From IMG/VR virus record IMGVR_UViG_3300022756_000064, positions 1-31,138 of that record: 31,138 nt of DNA, one strand, 5' to 3'. This DNA comes from a virus. Numbering within the stretch: the stretch's first letter is position 1; each line of letters begins with the position of its first letter. The notes below the pieces were generated by a model. It searched no databases. It was not told the DNA's origin and worked only from the letters and a program-made list of their open reading frames with translations. Of the stretch, positions 15,758 to 23,022 are shown piece after piece. The translations under genes and the position numbers were made by a program.

Positions 15758-16507
15758 TTGAATGAGCTACATCTATTTGCAGGAGCAGGGGGAGGAATCC
15801 TTGGCGGAATCCTTCTCGGACATACCTGCGTGTGTGCTGTCGAGATTGAACCTTATTGCCGACAGGTATTACTCCAACGGCAACGGGACGGAATCTTGCC
15901 AAAGTTCCCGATCTGGGATGATGTCCGAACTTTCGATGGAAAACCGTGGCGAGGGAAAGTCGATGTCGTCTGCGGTGGCTTCCCCTGCCAAGACATCAGC
16001 GAGGCTGGCACGCGACGAGGAATATGTGGCCATCGAAGCTCCCTATGGATCGAAATGGCGCGTATTGTCCGAGAAATTAAACCGCGTTTCGTGTTCATCG
16101 AAAACAGCCGGAGAATTATTCAGTCAGGAATGGGAAGAGTTCTCAGCGACTTGGCCCAAATGGGGTATGATGCGCGCTGGGGTCTTGTGGGAGCATCCAG
16201 CGCCGGTGCTCCGCAAGGGCGGGAAAGGTTCTGGATGGTGGCCGACTCCAACGGCTTCGGATTCGATCCGCTGCCGGAAATGGCCGGAGTGGTTGGCTCG
16301 CCATCGGGACAAGCAACATTCACATGGAACGGGAGGAGCGTCGGGTATCTTCGAGGTCGCAGCCAGCGAGTTTTCCCGGCTACCGAAAGTGACTTTCTCG
16401 GAGTGGCTGAACGGCATCCCAGAGAAATGGTTGAACCATTCCGAGCCTCTGGAAATCTACAAGTTCCGGCAGTGGTTAAACTCGCTTGGGAGACACTAGC
16501 AGCATGA
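15758..16507 (+). CDS. DNA (cytosine-5-)-methyltransferase
   Basis: The 249-residue product transfers a methyl group from S-adenosylmethionine to C5 of cytosine. Motif I is FAGAGGG (7-13), motif IV GGFPCQDIS with catalytic Cys77, motif VI ENS (115-117; usually ENV), motif VIII QGRERFW (153-159), and the motif IX/X-like GNLQVPAVV sits near residue 232. All core motifs are in order and it is likely active. It is short: the target-recognition zone (~165-228) is small and unlike typical ones. The start is TTG at 15758, since the nearby ATG at 15762 opens another frame that is itself well preserved. It ends in an ATGA overlap with the next gene. Probable role: protecting phage DNA from host restriction. 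Confidence 0.92.
   Translation: MNELHLFAGAGGGILGGILLGHTCVCAVEIEPYCRQVLLQRQRDGILPKFPIWDDVRTFDGKPWRGKVDVVCGGFPCQDISEAGTRRGICGHRSSLWIEMARIVREIKPRFVFIENSRRIIQSGMGRVLSDLAQMGYDARWGLVGASSAGAPQGRERFWMVADSNGFGFDPLPEMAGVVGSPSGQATFTWNGRSVGYLRGRSQRVFPATESDFLGVAERHPREMVEPFRASGNLQVPAVVKLAWETLAA
15762..16499 (+). CDS. Overlapping +1-frame gene nested in the cytosine methyltransferase
   Basis: A 245-residue frame runs from ATG 15762 to TAG 16497-16499, wholly inside the methyltransferase gene. Its middle and end carry a pattern I associate with a phage protein family found beside methyltransferases: a WRVLSEKLNRVSCSSKTAG stretch, FSATWPKWGMMRAGVLWEHP, GWWPTPTASDS, then TFSEWLNGIPEKWL and KFRQWL at the C-terminus (compare 'WPrsGmmrnG', 'PTPTasd' and 'WvEWLMGfPiGWT'). 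Function is unknown. TWPKWGMMRA is the +1 reading of the methyltransferase's DLAQMGYDAR, so the two families may be related by overprinting. It has the better start codon. Expression is unproven. Confidence 0.6.
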   Translation: MSYIYLQEQGEESLAESFSDIPACVLSRLNLIADRYYSNGNGTESCQSSRSGMMSELSMENRGEGKSMSSAVASPAKTSARLARDEEYVAIEAPYGSKWRVLSEKLNRVSCSSKTAGELFSQEWEEFSATWPKWGMMRAGVLWEHPAPVLRKGGKGSGWWPTPTASDSIRCRKWPEWLARHRDKQHSHGTGGASGIFEVAASEFSRLPKVTFSEWLNGIPEKWLNHSEPLEIYKFRQWLNSLGRH

Positions 16508-16791
16508 AGAAAAAAATTGTCGCGCCGGTTTATCCGAAATTTATCGGGCCTGATGGCGCTGGGGTGACTGCGGTCCAGGCGGAACTTGATTACGAAGGGC
16601 GCAAGGCGCTTGGCCGGTTTTGTAATAGGATTGTGCAAAAGACGTTTTCGAACCAGGGAACGTTTGTGTCCACGCCGGAGGGCGACGTGCAGGTGAACAC
16701 TGGCGATTGGGTGATTAAGACCGGGGACGGGTTTCGGGTGGAAGGCGATCCGGTTTTTCGGGAGCACTATGAGGAAGTGACCGCGGAATGA
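16504..16791 (+). CDS. Conserved-looking small phage protein
   Basis: This 95-residue gene starts at ATG 16504, overlapping the methyltransferase stop (ATGA); an upstream alternative at 16486 is less likely. The product begins MKKKIVAPVYPKFIGPDGAG, contains a basic helix (GRKALGRFCNRIVQKTF), and ends with GDWVIKTGDGFRVEGDPVF and REHYEEV. The last part resembles a small beta domain seen in many phage hypothetical proteins ('GDWvi..gdg......p..F...Y'). Role unknown. It is followed by another ATGA coupling at 16788. Confidence 0.7.
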   Translation: MKKKIVAPVYPKFIGPDGAGVTAVQAELDYEGRKALGRFCNRIVQKTFSNQGTFVSTPEGDVQVNTGDWVIKTGDGFRVEGDPVFREHYEEVTAE

Positions 16792-17147
16792 CGATGACAC
16801 CTGAAGCCCAACGAATAGCAATCGCGGAAGCGTGCCGCATTTCTCAAATCCGCACGAGCGGTAGATGGGAAGTTACAGACCCGCCAGAAAACCCTCGCAT
16901 CCTTGTCGGTATGAACCAATCTAGAATCGTTGCTGTCCCCGACTACCTAAACGACCTCAATGCCATGCACGAAGCGGAGAAGATATTCGTGACTCACGGA
17001 AATCCACATCGAGTTGCCTATAAACACGCACTCATGGACGTGGCTGGTGCGGACGATTGGTCTTTAATTCACGCCACCGCTGCTCAACGCGCAGAAGCCT
17101 TCCTGCGAACACTTGGACTGTGGAAAGATAGCCCACACGCGGAATGA
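16788..17147 (+). CDS. Phage ABA-sandwich-like protein
   Basis: A 119-residue product with AVPDYLNDLNAMHEAEKIF in the middle and ATAAQRAEAFLRTLGLWKD near the C-terminus. This combination (YL-NDLNAmheAE ... TAAqRAeAfL-tlglW) is typical of the phage ABA sandwich domain, small proteins of unknown role in phage early or middle regions. It starts by ATGA overlap with the previous gene and ends by ATGA overlap with the RusA-like gene, so the three are probably translated together. No catalytic motif is evident. Confidence 0.75.
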   Translation: MTMTPEAQRIAIAEACRISQIRTSGRWEVTDPPENPRILVGMNQSRIVAVPDYLNDLNAMHEAEKIFVTHGNPHRVAYKHALMDVAGADDWSLIHATAAQRAEAFLRTLGLWKDSPHAE

Positions 17148-17533
17148 CGATGACTTTATCTCTGGATGAAAAACGCCTCCGAGCCATGTTCCCAAGAGCA
17201 AGCGCCGATTTTATTAAAGCCAACAATCCGGTTGGTGCTGCACGGGTATCTAACGCCGTCGTTAAACGCGATGCACCACAAGCATTGGACGGTGGCGTAT
17301 CGGCAGAAGGAAACGGCAAGGCGCGCGCTCGTGTGCGCATTACACGATTCGCTTGCCGCTTGCTTGACGAAGACAACCTCAGTGGAGGCGTCAAGCCGTT
17401 ACTCGACAGCATTAAGCAGGCTGGTCTTATCGAAGACGATTCGCCGGAGTGCATCGAATTGTGTGTGCGCCAGGAGAAAGTGACTAACAAGGTGCATGAG
17501 CGGACGGAAGTGGAGATTGAGTGGGATGAATAA
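17144..17533 (+). CDS. RusA-like Holliday junction resolvase with an internal frame anomaly
   Basis: The C-terminal half of this 129-residue frame (VRITRFACRLLDEDNLSGG and on) has the RusA acidic core: DEDN (75-78), then KPLLDSIKQAGLIEDDSPE (DD 98-99). RusA enzymes cut Holliday junctions and branched replication intermediates. The expected RusA N-terminal strand and helix (RLVLHGYLTPSLNAMHHKHW, AYRQKETARRALV) is instead in the +1 frame at about 17217-17335. The start region (LRAMFPRASADFIKANN) reads well in the main frame. Thus the product looks like main frame, +1 frame, main frame. This could be two compensating indels (real or sequencing errors, perhaps at the GCGCGCGC run near 17321) or recoding. 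As written the enzyme probably lacks part of its fold. Confidence 0.65.
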   Translation: MTMTLSLDEKRLRAMFPRASADFIKANNPVGAARVSNAVVKRDAPQALDGGVSAEGNGKARARVRITRFACRLLDEDNLSGGVKPLLDSIKQAGLIEDDSPECIELCVRQEKVTNKVHERTEVEIEWDE

Positions 17534-17795
17534 GAAGGCAAATACCGTTTGTATAGAGTGTGGCCACGAAATGAAACTCAAGTATGAGGACGTGTGGGGC
17601 AAAATCGTGCGCTGCACATCCTGCACTGCAGTAATCTTAAACGGCCTGCATCTGCCACCGCCGAAATATCCTACTGAAGCGGAGAGACGGCGGAAGCTGA
17701 AGCTTGGGGTGCCGTTTATTAGCCGGCGCGAACTGCTCGAGACTGCGCGGGCTTTGAGTGATCGCGATGATGAAATGCAGGCTTATGACGATTGA
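17526..17795 (+). CDS. Small zinc-ribbon protein
   Basis: The 89-residue product starts at ATG 17526, overlapping the resolvase gene by 8 bases. Two Cys pairs, VCIECG (Cys9, Cys12) and VRCTSC (about residues 31 and 34), form a likely zinc ribbon of the kind that reads IVRCPxCxAxI in many small proteins. The rest is charged and helical (PTEAERRRKLKLGVPFISRR, then LLETARALSDRDDE). The role could be DNA or RNA binding or recruitment of a partner. Its end overlaps the next gene's start by 11 bases. Confidence 0.7.
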   Translation: MNKKANTVCIECGHEMKLKYEDVWGKIVRCTSCTAVILNGLHLPPPKYPTEAERRRKLKLGVPFISRRELLETARALSDRDDEMQAYDD

Positions 17796-18030
17796 AACGC
17801 ACACACAAACCGAAAACGAAACGACTAGCAGCTTTCAGAAAGGCTACTTCAACGTCGTGGCTGGCATGGCGTGCATTTTAATTTCGATAATAAACATCGT
17901 TCAAGACAAAGCACCTGAATGGATGGTGCTGGGGGTTTTGGCTGGCCTATTCAGCATCTTGGCCGCGCCAGTAATTAGACGCGCGATAGCTCAACAACTC
18001 CGGGTGATCGCGAATTGGTTAAACTGCTAA
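17785..18030 (+). CDS. Two-helix membrane protein, holin-like
   Basis: An 81-residue product starting at ATG 17785, chosen because it overlaps the preceding stop; starts at 17758 and 17773 are also possible. After a polar N-terminus (TIETHTQTENETTSS) come two membrane segments, YFNVVAGMACILISIINIV (~21-40) and MVLGVLAGLFSILAAPVI (~48-65), then a basic amphipathic tail (RRAIAQQLRVIANWL). Holins and membrane-associated phage proteins share this layout, but no specific family can be named. It directly precedes the portal-like gene. Confidence 0.6.
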   Translation: MTIETHTQTENETTSSFQKGYFNVVAGMACILISIINIVQDKAPEWMVLGVLAGLFSILAAPVIRRAIAQQLRVIANWLNC

Positions 18031-18032
18031 CA

Positions 18033-20414
18033 ATGGCTACTCAAAACGATAAATCGCAGACGCAACAGTTCGTGGATCGGTTGCCGGAAACGCCACAGGA
18101 CGAGGAGCAGGCTAATAAGCCGCGGATGCCGTTCAAGACTTCGTATGTGCTTGATCGCCTTCAGGAAGATGAATTGTGCCGGTATGTGTCGGACGCGGTG
18201 GAGCAGATGTCGAAACAGCTCGGGCGCGATGATGTGCTCGATGACGCGAGCGCGGGCAGCGGTGCGTGGGGCCAGGGCGTTGCGCCGGGGAAGATCCGGA
18301 AACGCGGCGGCGCTTCCAAGGTTGAAAGTTGGATGGGGAAACGGGCGCGATACACTGCGCGTTACGAGAATAATGTGGATGATCGGGTTGAACCGAAAAC
18401 GCTTTTTGAGCACTCGAATCTTACGGCGTCGTTGTCGCAGCGGATTGTACGACAGATGGTGGCTCGGGCTGTGGCGTTCTTTTTCGGGCAACCGGATGAC
18501 ACTGATTGGTTCACCACTGAAGCGGTGGGCGAAGAGGACCAGGTACTGGCGGACAAGATTAAGAAACATTCCAGGTGGAAAGTGGACCAGTGCCAATCGA
18601 AAAAGACTTTGGTCAACTCATTTGAGTATGCCTTTGTGCGCGGCGAGGCGGTGGTGAAACCGACGCATCAACAGCGGTTCCAGATTTACAAGCGGACTTC
18701 GACGATTTTGGTGGACGCGCAAGGTCAGCCGGTGCTCGATGCGAACGGAGATTACATTGTGCAGGGAGACGCGTTTGTGGATGAAATGGCTCCAGCGGAG
18801 CCGGACCAACTTCCAACGTCCAACGCTCAACTCTCAACGCCAAATGAAGAGGCTCAGGGGATAACGCCAGATGTTGAAATGGGAGAGCCTCCGGTTCTCT
18901 TTGGCAGCGGGATGGGAATGGTAAACGAAGGCGGGATTCCGAACGTCAGTCCTCAGTCCTCGGTCATCGGTCCTCCGCCTGCTCAGCCTACTGAGCGACA
19001 GGTGCTTAAGCGCGACGGGGTGACGGTGCTGCCGGAAGTGCCGATATGGCAGCAGCAGGAGATCGCCCGGAAACTGATCAAGTTCGAAGGGCCGGATACG
19101 TCGCTGGTGTATTACAAGGATTTTTTGTGCGGGCTCGCGGAACCGGATATTCAGACTGCGCCGATCATTTGTCATCTCTACGACATGGATCTGATGCGGG
19201 TGGCGCAGATGTTTTCGGGCCAATTCGAGGAAGGCGACGGCGGTATAGCTGATTTTGCGGCGGCGGTGCAACGCTTAAAAGACCTGGCAGCGAACACGAA
19301 TCAGCCAAAAGCGGCTGCGAAAAAGCCGAGGCGCGAGAAAAAGGAACAGGAAACGGACGCGCCTGATGGAGTGGCGGTCAGCGAATTTGCGGAGTGCTGG
19401 TTGACTTACAGTAAAGACGGCGACGGGATGAACGACGAGATACTGGTGATTCTCGATCGCAGAAATAAGGCGCCGATTTATTACGAATACGCGGCGAACG
19501 TGACGGTGCGCGGTGATCGCCCGTTTTACGTGGTTCGTCCAATGAACGTGGACGGTCGCTGGTGGGGCATGGGCGGGATGGAGTATTTCGATTCCGAACA
19601 GGAACCGATAGATCTGATGGTGAACCGTCACAATTTCGCGACTGGCAAGAGTGGCCGGGTAACGTTCTGGCGTCCGTATAACACGCTGGAAGGCGACGCG
19701 AACCCGAACCTGATATTGAACGATGGGGGCACCTACACGCCAAAGCCCGGAATGAAAGATGAAGACGTGCTTTCCTACGTCACGCTGCCGTATGACAGCG
19801 AGCGGTTTGAGTTTCTTCTCAATTTTTACATGCAACTAGAGCAGACCAAGAGCGGGGTGCTCAATAGCGCGGACCAGGAAATGAGCGGGCTCCCGAGCAA
19901 CCAGCTTGCGACCGGGATCAACGAGATACGCGATAGCGGGCAGGAACTGTTTTCTCTGATGTTAATGGAACTTTTCGCTTCGGTAAAAGCGATCTTGCTG
20001 GCGACGATTGACATTATCTACGCCAACATGAACAAGACCGAAGTGTTCAGTTATTTCAACGGGGAAGCGAACGAGATTTTGCAGTTGACCCCGGATGAAG
20101 TGCGCGATCTGACGTTGAACGTGGCGTTGTCGTTGACCAGAAGCCAAAAGAGTAAAGCGGTGGAGATGGGTCAAAACGCCACGGGTTTGATTGGATGGTT
20201 TTATGGGTTGCCGCCGGAGTTGCAGTTGCGCGTGGCGCAATTTGCCAGGAACCAGCTAAAGGCGTTCGGCGTGCCACAGGCGGATAAGGTGATTGAGCCG
20301 GTGCCGCCGATGGTGCCGCCCGATGGGGGAATGAACGGCAGCGTAAAAGACGAGGCGTCTCGCGCGGCTGAAAGCGTGGGTGTCGGGCGTGTGAGGGCTG
20401 TTCCGGCGATATGA
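18033..20414 (+). CDS. Portal-like protein
   Basis: The 793-residue product starts at ATG 18033; a TTG at 18015 is an unlikely alternative. Its size, acidic/basic helical layout and the core segment GDRPFYVVRPMNVDGRWWGM and GGMEYFDSEQEPIDLMVN match phage portal proteins, whose central part often reads 'PF...g.wyG.G....l...Q..ln.l.n'. The portal forms the ring through which DNA is packaged and ejected and docks terminase. Residues ~255-330 are a non-conserved insertion containing two dispersed repeats (LPTSNAQLSTPNEEAQ and VSPQSSVIGPPPAQP). The C-terminus is disordered and Pro-rich. Position before scaffold and capsid genes fits the usual phage order. The stop overlaps the next gene (ATGA). 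No terminase gene is in the window. Confidence 0.75.
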   Translation: MATQNDKSQTQQFVDRLPETPQDEEQANKPRMPFKTSYVLDRLQEDELCRYVSDAVEQMSKQLGRDDVLDDASAGSGAWGQGVAPGKIRKRGGASKVESWMGKRARYTARYENNVDDRVEPKTLFEHSNLTASLSQRIVRQMVARAVAFFFGQPDDTDWFTTEAVGEEDQVLADKIKKHSRWKVDQCQSKKTLVNSFEYAFVRGEAVVKPTHQQRFQIYKRTSTILVDAQGQPVLDANGDYIVQGDAFVDEMAPAEPDQLPTSNAQLSTPNEEAQGITPDVEMGEPPVLFGSGMGMVNEGGIPNVSPQSSVIGPPPAQPTERQVLKRDGVTVLPEVPIWQQQEIARKLIKFEGPDTSLVYYKDFLCGLAEPDIQTAPIICHLYDMDLMRVAQMFSGQFEEGDGGIADFAAAVQRLKDLAANTNQPKAAAKKPRREKKEQETDAPDGVAVSEFAECWLTYSKDGDGMNDEILVILDRRNKAPIYYEYAANVTVRGDRPFYVVRPMNVDGRWWGMGGMEYFDSEQEPIDLMVNRHNFATGKSGRVTFWRPYNTLEGDANPNLILNDGGTYTPKPGMKDEDVLSYVTLPYDSERFEFLLNFYMQLEQTKSGVLNSADQEMSGLPSNQLATGINEIRDSGQELFSLMLMELFASVKAILLATIDIIYANMNKTEVFSYFNGEANEILQLTPDEVRDLTLNVALSLTRSQKSKAVEMGQNATGLIGWFYGLPPELQLRVAQFARNQLKAFGVPQADKVIEPVPPMVPPDGGMNGSVKDEASRAAESVGVGRVRAVPAI
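18809..18841 (+). repeat. In-frame CCAACGCTCAA-type repeat in the portal-like gene
   Basis: ACTTCCAACGTCCAACGCTC and following units read LPTSNAQLSTPNEE, in the same translated frame (NAQ) as the copies at 10468 and 28371. Confidence 0.75.
18947..18974 (+). repeat. In-frame CAGTCCTCAGTCCTCGG-type repeat in the portal-like gene
   Basis: Short GTCCTCAGTCCTCGGTCATC units read VSPQSSVIGPPP. It is the reverse-complement type of the 3583-3612 repeat and lies ~105 bases after another repeat in the same insertion. Confidence 0.6.
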
Positions 20415-20929
20415 ATCTCACAATTCGTGTTGCGTATGCCGATCCGCCTTACATCGGACAAGCGAGGAAGCATTACAGCCACGATCCCAACTGTGCAGAA
20501 GTTGACCACGCCGAACTGATTGAGCGACTGAACCAATATGATGCTTGGGCGCTCTCGCTCAGCTCGCCCTCATTAAAGGAAGTGCTTGCGCTATGTCCAG
20601 ATGATGTGCGCGTCGGAGCGTGGGTTAAACCCTTTTGCGCATTCAAAGCGAACGTAAACCCAGCCTACGCTTGGGAGCCGGTGATATTCCGTGGCGGAAG
20701 AAAGCTAACCCGAGAACAGGATACGGTTCGAGACTGGGTTAGCGAAGTCATCACGCTCAAAAAAGGACTGACGGGCGTTAAGCCAGAGAGGTTCTGCTAT
20801 TGGATTTTTGAGTTTCTTGGAATGGTTCCAGGAGACCAACTCGATGATTTATACCCCGGCTCGGGCGCGGTCACTCGTGCGTGGCTTTCCTATTGCGACA
20901 CTCCTCGCCTGAGCTTGCAAGTAGCATGA
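20411..20929 (+). CDS. DPPY-type DNA methyltransferase (adenine-N6 or cytosine-N4)
   Basis: The 172-residue product has the catalytic motif ADPPY at residues 10-14, right at the N-terminus, and the S-adenosylmethionine motif DLYPGSGAVTRAW at ~146-158 near the C-terminus. This permuted order (motif IV before motif I) is seen in beta-class and related amino-methyltransferases. Between them lie KPFCAFKANVNPAYAWEP and PERFCYWIFEFLGMVPGDQL, the latter typical of phage members. It probably methylates an exocyclic amino group in phage DNA. Its start overlaps the portal stop (ATGA), an odd place for a modification gene, implying late co-expression. Confidence 0.88.
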   Translation: MNLTIRVAYADPPYIGQARKHYSHDPNCAEVDHAELIERLNQYDAWALSLSSPSLKEVLALCPDDVRVGAWVKPFCAFKANVNPAYAWEPVIFRGGRKLTREQDTVRDWVSEVITLKKGLTGVKPERFCYWIFEFLGMVPGDQLDDLYPGSGAVTRAWLSYCDTPRLSLQVA

Positions 20930-20936
20930 AAATCTG

Positions 20937-21218
20937 ATGACTCCGGAAGAGGCCAAAGAGCAGAGCACCAACAAGCAGGTGCTTGAGGCCACGGAAACGC
21001 TGAAGCGTAACAAGGCGTTTACGGGATATTTCCTTGGCCGACTCAAATCGAAGATCGACAAGTTGAAGCAATCGATTCTGTATAACGACAAGCTGACTGC
21101 GGAACAGATGCGCGACGCGCGTGTGCAACTGCGGACCTATGAGGAAATCCAGAAGCTGGTGGACAAGGATGAAGCAGCGGCCCGGAAAGGGCTGGGGATT
21201 AAGGATGGGGACGAGTAA
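20937..21218 (+). CDS. Small coiled-coil protein next to the portal
   Basis: A 93-residue, highly charged helical protein (TPEEAKEQSTNKQVLEATET, FLGRLKSKIDKLKQSILYND, RDARVQLRTYEEIQKLVDKD). Small helical proteins just after portal genes are often head-assembly or structural partners, but no family is recognised. It is the last plus-strand gene before the inverted cassette and ends 44 bases from the end of the convergent gene. Codon use is like its neighbours. Confidence 0.65.
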   Translation: MTPEEAKEQSTNKQVLEATETLKRNKAFTGYFLGRLKSKIDKLKQSILYNDKLTAEQMRDARVQLRTYEEIQKLVDKDEAAARKGLGIKDGDE

Positions 21219-21224
21219 GAGAGC

Positions 21225-21258
21225 GAAAAACGTCGAACGCTGAACGCCGAACATCCAA
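21225..21258 (+). repeat. CCAACGCTCAA-type repeat at the convergent junction
   Basis: AACGTCGAACGCTGAACGCC and following units fill almost the whole 44-base gap between the two convergent genes. No terminator hairpin with a T run is visible. A direct-orientation relative (26733-26766) lies at the other border of the minus-strand cassette. Confidence 0.75.
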
Positions 21259-21262
21259 TGTT

Positions 21263-21772
21263 TCAATGATCTAGCCGCTTCGCGGTCTGTTTCGATGTTT
21301 TTCTCGCGTTTGAGATCGCGCGCTTGACGATAATCTTTGCCCCAATCTTGGTGAACGGCAGTTTCGCGCGATCGGCTTCCTCTTTAAGCCAGCCAACGAT
21401 TGTATCGATGTGCTGTTTGCACCAATCAATGCCCATCTGATTCATCACGAGCATCCGAGTATTACATTTGCAATTAGGGGCTGGTTTTAGGCCTAGCTTT
21501 GATAGCAGTTTTTTCAGCTCGGTGCCCGGTCCAGATAGATTAACGGGCTGTGTAGTTGGCGATTGCCGCGCGGGTAGAGCCGCCGAGGATAACTTGGGAA
21601 CCACCGCCTTCGGCGCGTATTTCTTGCGCAAGACAGAATAAACTGCGTGTTCGATATAAAGAATGTCTCCCTCAATTCGGCCAGCTGAAAGAAACTCATC
21701 TAAATATCTAGCAGGCCGATTACCAGCCTTGGCTTGCAAATCCGAAATTCGTATTTTGCCAGGTTCACTCAT
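21263..21772 (-). CDS. Conserved-looking phage protein with C-terminal Cys/helical domain
   Basis: The 169-residue product starts at the ATG whose last bases overlap the preceding stop (21772; an upstream start at 21793 would overlap by 25 bases). Residues ~1-50 (ISDLQAKAGNRPARYLDEFL and EGDILYIEHAVYSVLRKKY) may be a small winged-helix-like region. The C-terminal ~85 residues contain GPGTELKKLLSKLG, PNCKCNTRMLVMNQMGIDWC and a helical end with DTIVGWLKEEADRA. This C-x-C ... C domain recurs, by my recollection, in environmental phages next to fibre genes. Function unknown. It is the last gene of the seven-gene minus cassette. Confidence 0.6.
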   Translation of the reverse strand: MSEPGKIRISDLQAKAGNRPARYLDEFLSAGRIEGDILYIEHAVYSVLRKKYAPKAVVPKLSSAALPARQSPTTQPVNLSGPGTELKKLLSKLGLKPAPNCKCNTRMLVMNQMGIDWCKQHIDTIVGWLKEEADRAKLPFTKIGAKIIVKRAISNARKTSKQTAKRLDH

Positions 21773-23022
21773 GGTGCTGGTAAAAAACCACATGGATCAG
21801 GATCACAGTCAGTTCCACTCCCCATAAAAGTTCCGCCATCGACCTCACAAGCGAATTGAGTTACATCACTATAGCAAATACCGTCTAAACAGCACGCGCC
21901 CAGGCACGGATCAGGGTCACAGGTTGTTCCATCACCCTGATAAACTCCAGTAGGATTACTTATACACTCTGCTTCGCTAAGGATAAAACAACCATCACTC
22001 GTGCAACACGCGCCTGTTCCCGGCGGTGTCGTGCAAGTATCTTCTTCACACGGGACGTTATCACCCTGAAATGCTCCTTCGGCAGCGATGCACTCAGCCT
22101 CAGTTTTACAGGAGCAATCCTCACCCTCGCAGCACGCGCCTTTGCACTTGTCGGGACAGGCACCAACTACCCTAACGTTCGTGAGCGTAGTTTCGCCATT
22201 GACCTCTGGCGCTAAGACTTCATCCCCGATTATCTCAGTCTCTCCTACCGCAATCGTTACAGTCTTCGGTGTATCTACCAGGTCTCCATCATCATCAGGA
22301 ACGAAGTGCTCATTATATTTAATGCGAATGTCGATGTCTTGCGGACAAGCTATTGTGAATTTCGGTTTGAATTTGGAAAGGCTGTCGCTGCTTCCCCCCT
22401 CAGTAATTATATCCCGGACAGCACTGCAAGAACCTCCAAAAGTCCCCGGATATGGAACATCATTTAGATGTTCAAGAAGCATCTCATCGGTGTATGGGTC
22501 AGATAGATACCAACTGCCAGAAGATACTGTGCGATAACCTTCAAAGGTGTGATCGGAATGCAACGTAGCGGATGTTGGCGATACATCCCAATCATCATCG
22601 CTCGCAAATGGCGGACTAAACCAATCCAAGCTACCATAGGTCGTTGTTGGCGGAGAGGCGTCACAATGAGTGGTAACGGTAGTGCAGTCGCCAAGGTGTG
22701 AATCAGGAAGAAAATCGCAATCAAGTGAAACATCTGGCACCAAACCAAGATGGTGCTCCATATTTGTGCATGTCTGGACTGCTCCTTCAACGTTCCCTCC
22801 ACATGGGCCAACCCGCGTAACAGTGGATGTATAATCGTTTATCCCGCGCCTGAGATAATGATCAGTTTCTGTGCCATCAAAATTGAAAAATCCGCATTTT
22901 TGCACCTGAACGGAATCGCAAACTACAGAAACAGCAGGACAACACCCCGGAGCAAACAAAACCTTCTGCTCAGCAGGGTCATACAGGACCTTGCCCTCAG
23001 AATTAACTAAAACCCCGGGCAT
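21769..23022 (-). CDS. Virion or fibre-like protein with three C-terminal Cys-rich repeats
   Basis: The 417-residue protein has an N-terminal part (PGVLVNSEGKVLYDPAEQKV) and a beta-rich, Asp/Ser/Thr-rich middle without a recognised domain. Its C-terminus holds three ~38-residue Cys-rich units at ~293-330, ~335-373 and ~374-411, each with GACC near the start, a TEAEC-like centre and a GxxCxxDxC end (QGDGTTCDPDPC in the second). Such units occur in many copies in extracellular proteins of Planctomycetes and relatives. They suggest a disulfide-bonded surface part that could bind host or glycan. Start and stop overlap neighbours by 1 and 4 bases. Confidence 0.6.
   Translation of the reverse strand: MPGVLVNSEGKVLYDPAEQKVLFAPGCCPAVSVVCDSVQVQKCGFFNFDGTETDHYLRRGINDYTSTVTRVGPCGGNVEGAVQTCTNMEHHLGLVPDVSLDCDFLPDSHLGDCTTVTTHCDASPPTTTYGSLDWFSPPFASDDDWDVSPTSATLHSDHTFEGYRTVSSGSWYLSDPYTDEMLLEHLNDVPYPGTFGGSCSAVRDIITEGGSSDSLSKFKPKFTIACPQDIDIRIKYNEHFVPDDDGDLVDTPKTVTIAVGETEIIGDEVLAPEVNGETTLTNVRVVGACPDKCKGACCEGEDCSCKTEAECIAAEGAFQGDNVPCEEDTCTTPPGTGACCTSDGCFILSEAECISNPTGVYQGDGTTCDPDPCLGACCLDGICYSDVTQFACEVDGGTFMGSGTDCDPDPCGFLPAP

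Noticed and set aside
16120-16821. 233-residue minus-strand frame over the methyltransferase
   Set aside because: Antisense shadow with no recognisable motif, crossing several real plus-strand genes.
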